This document shows positions 13,569-19,090 of a stretch of DNA of 19,090 nt, one piece after another (within the stretch, counting starts at the first letter, position 1; each line of letters starts with the position of its first letter). The notes beneath the pieces were generated by a model. That model had not been told where the DNA came from. It ran no database searches and saw nothing but the letters and a program-made list of their open reading frames with translations. A program made the translations under genes and the position numbers. The DNA is taken from contig CALJKV010000041.1 in NCBI GenBank assembly GCA_937974245.1, forward strand, positions 1 to 19,090, read 5' to 3'. The stretch comes from an uncultured Chloroflexota bacterium. GTDB taxonomy: Bacteria > Chloroflexota > Anaerolineae > Aggregatilineales > Phototrophicaceae.

Positions 13569-16511
13569 ATGACACAGAAAACGACAAGCAACAATACGAG
13601 TCACGAAATTCAAGCGGTCACGCAAAATGACTTCCTGAGTGTTTTGTACCCGCAATCTTCAGGGGAACATTGGCTGGAACTGCGTTGCATTCATCCCGAA
13701 ACGGGTGAAGTCCGAACACTCTGGACACAACTCAACAAGCCAAAACAATTGGAATCTGTGCTGAAGCAGGCAGATAAACTCAATACTGAGGGCTTTGGCG
13801 TGTTCTTCGCACCCTGCCTGCGGAAAGAGAAAAAAGGGAGTGTGGCATCCGCGATGACGCTTCCTGCCATGTGGATTGATATTGATTGTGATGATGACCC
13901 GCAAAAGCGCGAGAAAGGCATGGTAAAGCTGTGCGACTTTGAGCCTGCACCATCCATCATCGTCGATAGTGGCGGTGGCTGGCACGCTTACTGGTTGCTC
14001 GATGAACCATTCATCCTCGAAACTGATGAAGATAAGCAGAAAATCAGCCAGATCATGCAAGGCATGTTCACGGCACTGGATGGCGACGAAAACTATGTCA
14101 AATCCGTAGCATCCATAATGCGATTGCCAAACAGCATTAACACCAAATCTGCCCGCAATAACGCATTGGTGAAAGTAATTGCGTGGCATCCAGAATGCCG
14201 TTATTCATTTAGCAACTTCGAGTGGATGGAGGTCAAACCCAAGCTACAGAACAGCTATACGCCTGTATTTTCGACCAATGGCAACGGACATCATCCACTG
14301 CCACCACGCACCGAACAGTATCTCGCTTCGGGTGCATACAATGGCAGTCGCAATGCCGAGTTATTCGCCGCAGCCTGTCAGATGCGCGACGCAGGGTATA
14401 GTCAGAGCGATACAGAACGTGAATTGCTTGCCCGTCATGTTGCCGATGGTAATGGCTCAGAAAATACTGCCAGTCGTGAAAAAGAAGCACGGGCAACGAT
14501 TGCCAGTGCCTACAGTCAGCCAGCACGAGAACCCATCGCATTACCGAAACAACATGCGCGTCAGGTGGTTCAGCAACTTGTGGGACAGTATCAGGTCGAG
14601 CAGAAGCCCGAACGTCCCACCACTGCCCAGATTGTGGAAGCGGTTGAAGCCTGCATCCATCTCAATCCGGTTGAGTGGGCTGAGGAACGCCAGCGTCTCA
14701 AGACTGTCTGTGGCGATGGACTGAAAATCAGCGATATTGACCGACTCTATAAGGAAAAGAAGAAGGCAGTCGAACGCCAGCACCAGCAGGAGTATGTCGA
14801 TACCGAAAGCTATATCATGCTGGATGGCAAGATCATCTATCGCAAAGAGACTTATCGTGGCACGACGGAAAAGACTGTCACCGATTGGGTAGCCACCGCA
14901 CTCTATCAAACCTGTCAGATTGACGATGATGGCAAAGAAGCACATATAACTACCATTGAACTTCAGCGCGGATCATCGGTGAAAAAGCTGGAAATTCCCG
15001 GTGATGTCTTTGTCGATGATGTTGCCTTGCGCCGTTTCATCGGAGCAAGTGCCGGGTCGCAGTATGTGGTTCGCGCAGGCATGTCGAAGCATCTTGTTCC
15101 CGCCATTGTGCAGTTATCGGGTGAATTTCCAACGCATCGCCATTATAACTTCATGGGTTGGATGGAACTCGATGGTCGATGGGTATATGTCTCGCCAACG
15201 GACTGCGTTACAGCGAAGGGGAAACTGGCTGAACCACCATCGGTTGAACTGGATCAACGCCTTCGGGATTACGGTTTGCAGGCAAGCAGTTGGCAGGAGA
15301 GCTTGCAGGCTTTTGATGCGGTGACGAAGGTTTTGCCACCTCAGCTTGCACCCTGTCTGATCTCGTTCGCATTACTCCCGATGATTCAGCGTTTCTTCCC
15401 GAAGATGGCGACCAAACCTGCTATCCATCTGGTTGGAACTTCGGGCAGTGGTAAGTCAGAAATCGCATCACTGATGAGTAGTTTCTATGGGCAGTTCAGC
15501 CGTGACACGCCACCTGCTCAGTGGGGTGATACCATCAACACCGTTGAAATGCTCGGTTATCCCTTATCTGACGCACTCTACTGGGTTGATGACTACAAGG
15601 ACATCTATGCTGATACGCGCACCTTTACCCGTTTTCTGCAATCCTACTCCAGAAATCTAGGGCGTGGACGCTTGACCCGTGAGGCAAAGGTAAGGCGTGA
15701 AAAACCCTGTCGTGGATTGATCCTTTCGACAGGTGAAACCAGTCTTGAAGGTGAAATGTCGGTGGCATCCCGCATGATGTCGCTGGAAATTCCGCCATGG
15801 AAACAGCGTGACCCTGAAGGCAAGGCATTACTTCAAGCGGAAGCATTACGCGATAACTTGCCCGGTTTCACAGCACATTTTGCTTCATGGATTGCCCGAC
15901 AGTTAGAGATCGGTGATCTGGTCGAGGATATCTCCAAGCGTTTCAGCCAGAATTTGCGTGGTTACAACGCTCAGTTGACTGCCAAACTCGGTAAAAATGG
16001 GCATCATGATCGTGCCGTAAAAAATTGGGCTGTATTGGTGACGGTGTATCAGTTGCTATCCAAATTCGTGCAGGAGATGGATGAGGACTATCTGCTTCCC
16101 GCATGGCAGGATGTCATTGTCGAGAATGTTCGCGCTTTGCGGGAAGAACGGGCCAGTGAGGTCTTTCTCGTTCTTCTGGGCCAGCTATTGGCTGGTGGGC
16201 AGGTTGTCATTGACGACAACATGCAGACTCCGCATGAATACCCATCTGGTGTGACGGTTGTGGGATACAGTGATGATCGTTATGTGTACTTACTCCCCGA
16301 AATTGCGTTCAAAGAAGTGAACAAGGTGCAGGCGATTCATTTCAATACCACCGCCATCGGGATGCAACTGAAAGAAGATGGCATCTTGATACCGGGACCG
16401 AACAATCTCAGCACACAGAAGCGAGTACGCGGTGGGCGTGTGCGATTTTGGCAACTGACTGCCGAATCCTTTGTTGAGACACTTGAGCCGCCTGAGACAG
16501 GAGCTATCTAA
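13569..16511 (+). CDS. Plasmid primase-helicase replication protein
   Basis: The 980-residue protein has an N-terminal archaeo-eukaryotic primase-like domain: metal-site MWIDIDCDD (Asp104, Asp106), SGGGWHAYWLL (about 134-143) with the catalytic His139, and SIMRLPNSINTK (about 182-193). A PriCT-like helical segment follows at about 270-320. The C-terminal half carries an ATPase: Walker A GTSGSGKS at 623-630 and a Walker B strand LYWVDDYKD around Asp674-Asp675, resembling DUF927/superfamily 3-type helicases of phages and plasmids. Together these would prime and unwind a replication origin. The AAGGAA ribosome-binding sequence sits slightly far from the ATG. The last codons contain the first three iteron-like repeats. 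It closes the relaxosome operon ahead of a strong terminator. Confidence 0.86.
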   Translation: MTQKTTSNNTSHEIQAVTQNDFLSVLYPQSSGEHWLELRCIHPETGEVRTLWTQLNKPKQLESVLKQADKLNTEGFGVFFAPCLRKEKKGSVASAMTLPAMWIDIDCDDDPQKREKGMVKLCDFEPAPSIIVDSGGGWHAYWLLDEPFILETDEDKQKISQIMQGMFTALDGDENYVKSVASIMRLPNSINTKSARNNALVKVIAWHPECRYSFSNFEWMEVKPKLQNSYTPVFSTNGNGHHPLPPRTEQYLASGAYNGSRNAELFAAACQMRDAGYSQSDTERELLARHVADGNGSENTASREKEARATIASAYSQPAREPIALPKQHARQVVQQLVGQYQVEQKPERPTTAQIVEAVEACIHLNPVEWAEERQRLKTVCGDGLKISDIDRLYKEKKKAVERQHQQEYVDTESYIMLDGKIIYRKETYRGTTEKTVTDWVATALYQTCQIDDDGKEAHITTIELQRGSSVKKLEIPGDVFVDDVALRRFIGASAGSQYVVRAGMSKHLVPAIVQLSGEFPTHRHYNFMGWMELDGRWVYVSPTDCVTAKGKLAEPPSVELDQRLRDYGLQASSWQESLQAFDAVTKVLPPQLAPCLISFALLPMIQRFFPKMATKPAIHLVGTSGSGKSEIASLMSSFYGQFSRDTPPAQWGDTINTVEMLGYPLSDALYWVDDYKDIYADTRTFTRFLQSYSRNLGRGRLTREAKVRREKPCRGLILSTGETSLEGEMSVASRMMSLEIPPWKQRDPEGKALLQAEALRDNLPGFTAHFASWIARQLEIGDLVEDISKRFSQNLRGYNAQLTAKLGKNGHHDRAVKNWAVLVTVYQLLSKFVQEMDEDYLLPAWQDVIVENVRALREERASEVFLVLLGQLLAGGQVVIDDNMQTPHEYPSGVTVVGYSDDRYVYLLPEIAFKEVNKVQAIHFNTTAIGMQLKEDGILIPGPNNLSTQKRVRGGRVRFWQLTAESFVETLEPPETGAI

Positions 16512-16759
16512 ACCGCAAAAATGAGGGCATGAGTACCCGAAATTAGGGTGAGGCAGTTGAGACAGTTGAGACTCTTCTACTATAGAGGAGTCTTTTCTTT
16601 TTTTGCTGAAGCTATCACCTTATAGTTGTGTGTCTCAGTCGGCACAGGTGGCACAGCCTGAGACATACATTTCTACTCGTTTTCAGAAAAATTACCCCCT
16701 GTCAGAAGTGGTATGTAAGTATAATAATTACGGTAGAGCCAGTTGAGACACCTGAGACA
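16474..16759. repeat. Iteron-like TGAGACA repeats in 9-bp register, candidate origin
   Basis: TGAGACA occurs exactly at 16475, 16493, 16558, 16659, 16744 and 16753 on the plus strand and at 16631-16637 on the minus strand. Near matches (TGAGCCG at 16484, TGAGGCA at 16549, TGAGACT at 16567, AGAGCCA at 16735) complete triplets spaced exactly 9 bp at 16475/16484/16493, 16549/16558/16567 and 16735/16744/16753. A further segment has GGCACAG at 16641 and 16650 followed by TGAGACA at 16659, also in 9-bp steps. The AT-rich stretch 16705-16730 lies beside the last triplet. Direct repeats plus AT-rich DNA next to a replication gene is the usual make-up of an iteron origin. Confidence 0.6.
16569..16604 (+). 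terminator. Strong intrinsic terminator after the primase gene
   Basis: AGACTCTTCTA (16569-16579) pairs with TAGAGGAGTCT (16583-16593) around a CTA loop, with one G-T pair, and is followed by TTTCTTTTTTT. This is a textbook intrinsic terminator for the plus-strand operon. Its left arm overlaps the third repeat of an iteron triplet. Confidence 0.88.
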
Positions 16760-16893
16760 CACAAATTCACTTTAGTGAAATGTACACTAATTCAAGGCTT
16801 GACGCATTGCGATCTGTCCATCATCAGATGTCTTAGGATAGACGTAATTCGGAAGCATTGTCCATTTATTATGGTGCATGAAGAAGCATACAG

Positions 16894-16899
16894 TATAAT
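16894..16899 (+). promoter_or_regulatory. Possible -10 box for the sensor kinase operon
   Basis: TATAAT lies 39 bases upstream of the kinase start codon, but no good -35 box is visible at the usual distance. Another TATAAT at 16720-16725 lies beside the iteron-like repeats. From 16760 to 16890 I see only a short inverted repeat, TTAGTG/CACTAA (16772-16790), and no gene. Confidence 0.35.
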
Positions 16900-16937
16900 C
16901 AAGGGAAGAAACCAAGCTTATTTTAACGGACTGCCAT

Positions 16938-18557
16938 ATGACTATACAAAAGCAGCAAGATCGCTATCAAGAAATACTTTCAGATCCAGCTCGACTTGCG
17001 ACTATACATGATTTGGATTTGACTGACTCGCCTGCCGAAGAAGTCTTCGACCGTCTGACTCGATTAGCATCGAGGCTGATTCCGTCTCCGGTGGCCCTTG
17101 TGTCGATTGTCGATGATGAAAGGCAGTTTTTTAAGAGTTTCGTTGGACTAGCTGAACCCTGGGCATCCATGCGCCAAACGCCACTTACACATTCATTTTG
17201 TCAGCATGTCGTCGTTTCGGGCGAACCGCTCATTGTGGAAAATGCGCCTGAACATCCATTAGTAAAGGATAATCTCGCGATCCCGGATCTGGGAGTGATC
17301 AGCTATCTGGGGATGCCTTTAACCACACAAAGTGGACAAACATTGGGTTCATTCTGTGTTATTGATACAGAGGCACGCAAGTGGACCGATGATGACATTA
17401 ACACCGTTCGTGAATTAGCACGATCGGTTATGACTGAGATCGAATTGCGCCATGAGGTTAAGGTGCTGAAGAAAACAGAAAGCCAGTTGAGACACCGTGA
17501 GCAACAGTTTCGGAGTTTAGTTGAGACGGCACCAGCGGCAATTGTTGTCATCAATAAAGATGGTCAGATCGTTTTAGCAAACGAACGGGTTGAGACGCTG
17601 TTCAACTATCATCAGGATGATTTGATAGGAGAGCGTGTTGAAATATTGTTGCCTGAACCACTAAAGGATATCCACAAAACGCATAGGTCGGGCTTCTTCT
17701 CCAAGCCCGAAGCCCGCGCCATGGGTACGGGTCGTGAGCTCCTGGGACGGCGCAAAGATGGCTCGGTGTTTCCGATTGAGATTGGCTTAAGCTACACAGA
17801 AACGGAGGAAGGCATCCTCGCGTTAGCCTTTATTACCGACATTACTGAACGCCAACAGCTACATAACAAGCTTGAGCAGTCAAATCGGGATCTAGCAGAT
17901 TTCGCCTATGTTGTCTCACATGATCTCAAAGCCCCGTTACGTGGCATTAGTTCAATTGCAGACTGGTTGTCTACAGATTATGTGGAAGTTCTCGATAACG
18001 ACGGACAGGAACTGCTGACATTATTGCAACGACGGGTTGGTCGGCTTCAAAACCTCATCGAGGGCGTATTACGTTATTCGCGTGTTGGACGTATCGAGGA
18101 TGATTGGGAGAACGTTGACTTACAGAAGCTCGTCGATAACATTATTATGTCACTGGCACCTCCCGATCATATTGAAATCATCATCAATGATCCCCTGCCA
18201 ACTGTCTATGGCGGTCATGTGCGCCTCGAGCAAGTTTTTCAGAATCTGTTGAGTAACGCTATCAAATATATGGATAAGCCCGAGGGGCATATTGAAATAT
18301 CGAGCAAGCTGATAGACGGGCTGTGGGAGTTTCGTGTCAAAGATAACGGTCCTGGTATCGAAGAACGATACTTTACCAGGATTTTCCAGATGTTCCAGAC
18401 ACTCAATGCGCGTGATGAATTTGAGAGCACGGGCATTGGTCTAACCATTGTAAAGAAAATCGTTGAAATGCATGGTGGAACGGTTCTAATCCAATCGGTA
18501 GTTGGTCAGGGTACTGAGTTTGTATTCACAATTCCAGAAGCAGGAGGTCAACAGTGA
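16938..18557 (+). CDS. GAF-PAS sensor histidine kinase
   Basis: The 539-residue protein has no membrane segment, so it is a soluble sensor. A GAF domain spans about residues 20-170 (DLTDSPAEEVFDRLTRLA, PVALVSIVDDERQFFKS), a PAS domain about 188-305 ending FITDITERQ, and a dimerisation domain with the phospho-accepting His328 in VVSHDLKAPLRG. The ATP-binding domain shows the N box QNLLSNAIKY (Asn440), G1 DNGPG (469-473) and G2 GIGLTIVKK (about 499). This H-box type is common in phytochrome-like kinases paired with small receiver proteins, but the GAF domain shows no evident chromophore-binding cysteine. The start codon has only a weak ribosome-binding site. It overlaps the next gene by three bases. 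Confidence 0.93.
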   Translation: MTIQKQQDRYQEILSDPARLATIHDLDLTDSPAEEVFDRLTRLASRLIPSPVALVSIVDDERQFFKSFVGLAEPWASMRQTPLTHSFCQHVVVSGEPLIVENAPEHPLVKDNLAIPDLGVISYLGMPLTTQSGQTLGSFCVIDTEARKWTDDDINTVRELARSVMTEIELRHEVKVLKKTESQLRHREQQFRSLVETAPAAIVVINKDGQIVLANERVETLFNYHQDDLIGERVEILLPEPLKDIHKTHRSGFFSKPEARAMGTGRELLGRRKDGSVFPIEIGLSYTETEEGILALAFITDITERQQLHNKLEQSNRDLADFAYVVSHDLKAPLRGISSIADWLSTDYVEVLDNDGQELLTLLQRRVGRLQNLIEGVLRYSRVGRIEDDWENVDLQKLVDNIIMSLAPPDHIEIIINDPLPTVYGGHVRLEQVFQNLLSNAIKYMDKPEGHIEISSKLIDGLWEFRVKDNGPGIEERYFTRIFQMFQTLNARDEFESTGIGLTIVKKIVEMHGGTVLIQSVVGQGTEFVFTIPEAGGQQ

Positions 18558-18967
18558 GTGACGAAAAACCCATATTGCTGGTCGAAGATGATCACGTTGA
18601 TGTGATGGCCGTCAAACGGTCTGTGAAACAATTGAAGATTGAGAACCCGTTGGTTGTGGCATCTAATGGCGAAGAGGCGCTGGAATACCTCACTAACGAT
18701 CAGAACTCACTCCCTGCGATTATCCTTCTCGACATAAATATGCCCAAGATGAACGGGATTGAATTTCTCAGTGTGCTGAAAAAGAATGAGCGACTCAAAC
18801 GCTTGCCAGTAGTTGTCCTAACAACATCACAGGAGGATCAAGATCGTTTTGATTCGTTTGATCTGGGCGCATCGGGTTATATGCTTAAACCGGTGGATTA
18901 TTCGCGCTTTGTCGAAGTTGTACGTACCATCCATACCTACTGGTCACTCAGTGAAAAGAGTGACTAG
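18554..18967 (+). CDS. CheY/Rcp1-like single-domain response regulator
   Basis: The 137-residue protein consists only of a receiver domain. It starts at GTG 18554, overlapping the kinase stop (GTGA), with AGGAGGT at the right distance, so the two are coupled. The acidic pocket is Glu11-Asp12-Asp13, the phosphorylated residue Asp60 (ILLDINMPKMNG), the switch residue Thr90 or Thr91 (VVLTTSQE) and the conserved Lys112 (YMLKPVD). It lacks an output domain, as in Rcp1-type partners of phytochrome-like kinases, so it probably passes phosphate on or acts by protein contact. It is the clear cognate partner of the upstream kinase. Confidence 0.93.
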   Translation: MSDEKPILLVEDDHVDVMAVKRSVKQLKIENPLVVASNGEEALEYLTNDQNSLPAIILLDINMPKMNGIEFLSVLKKNERLKRLPVVVLTTSQEDQDRFDSFDLGASGYMLKPVDYSRFVEVVRTIHTYWSLSEKSD

Positions 18968-18980
18968 AAAAGGAAGACCA

Positions 18981-19043
18981 ATGCCGCTGAGAATATTGCT
19001 AGTCGAGGATAATCCACTGGACCAGAGAGCATTTGTGGAATGA
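18981..19043 (+). pseudogene. Second response regulator, cut off after 20 codons
   Basis: An ATG with GGAAG five bases upstream, 13 bases after the previous stop, begins MPLRILLVEDNPLDQRAF, the first strand and acidic loop (VEDNPLD) of a receiver domain. After Glu20 the frame meets TGA at 19041-19043, which belongs to sequence resembling an insertion-sequence end. The remaining receiver domain and any output or kinase part are missing here. The gene was probably the third member of the kinase operon, inactivated by insertion. If the element were removed the frame might continue to the right of the window. Confidence 0.75.
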
Positions 19044-19090
19044 CCCCGAAAAAGTGGACTTGAGGAAAAGACAGTACACTGGAGTAGGGA
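19041..19090. mobile_element. Probable left end of an IS3-family insertion sequence
   Basis: From 19041 the sequence reads TGACCCCGAAAAAGTGGAC, which resembles the terminal inverted repeats of many IS3-family elements (TG-CCCC then AAAAGTGGAC). It begins exactly where the receiver-domain coding sequence ends. The transposase would lie beyond the window, so the call rests on the terminus and on the broken gene. Confidence 0.6.

Noticed and set aside
16628..17011. A 127-codon plus-strand frame before the kinase gene
   Set aside because: It runs through the iteron-like DNA and into the kinase in another frame, with no ribosome-binding site or domain.

Overview
The window looks like part of a conjugative plasmid or plasmid-derived integrated element, probably from a Chloroflexota bacterium of the Anaerolineae type. 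That lineage is an inference. It rests on a PrgI/VirB4-type secretion system without outer-membrane components, a Thr-Pro-rich linker in a surface protein, a TIR protein ending in a formylglycine-generating-enzyme (FGE) fold, and a GAF-PAS kinase with small receiver proteins. Base composition is patchwork: the transfer block (1-2708 and 4906-8243) is clearly GC-rich, the TIR gene between its halves is AT-rich, and everything right of about 8280 is intermediate.

Layout. (1) 1-2708, minus strand: a VirB4-like ATPase (C-terminus outside the window), a PrgI-like two-helix protein and a pilin-like two-helix protein. (2) 2709-4905, plus strand: an AT-rich island with a TIR-FGE protein, probably defence cargo, and a possible 33-residue coupled ORF. 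(3) 4906-8243, minus strand: a one-helix surface protein that appears to carry a degenerate sortase-like domain, and a VirB6/TrbL-like membrane protein, translationally coupled. (4) 8382-9946, plus: a ParM-type actin and its ParR-type partner. (5) 9947-11984: an IS110-family transposase (minus strand) inside a region unusually rich in inverted repeats; its long upstream non-coding end can fold like a bridge RNA. (6) 11985-16511, plus: HU-like protein, ribbon-helix-helix protein, short HxH relaxase, and a primase-helicase. (7) 16474-16759: 9-bp-spaced TGAGACA repeats (an iteron-like candidate origin) overlapping a strong terminator. (8) 16938-19043, plus: a GAF-PAS histidine kinase, a CheY-like receiver protein, and a second receiver gene cut after 20 codons by what looks like the end of an IS3-family element running off the window.

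How it fits together. Relaxase plus HU-like and RHH proteins would form the relaxosome at an oriT, the minus-strand block would form the mating channel, ParM/ParR would segregate the replicon, and the primase-helicase with the iteron-like array would replicate it. The TIR-FGE and two-component genes look like cargo. The least explained parts are the hairpin-dense DNA on both sides of the IS110 transposase and the iteron-like array.
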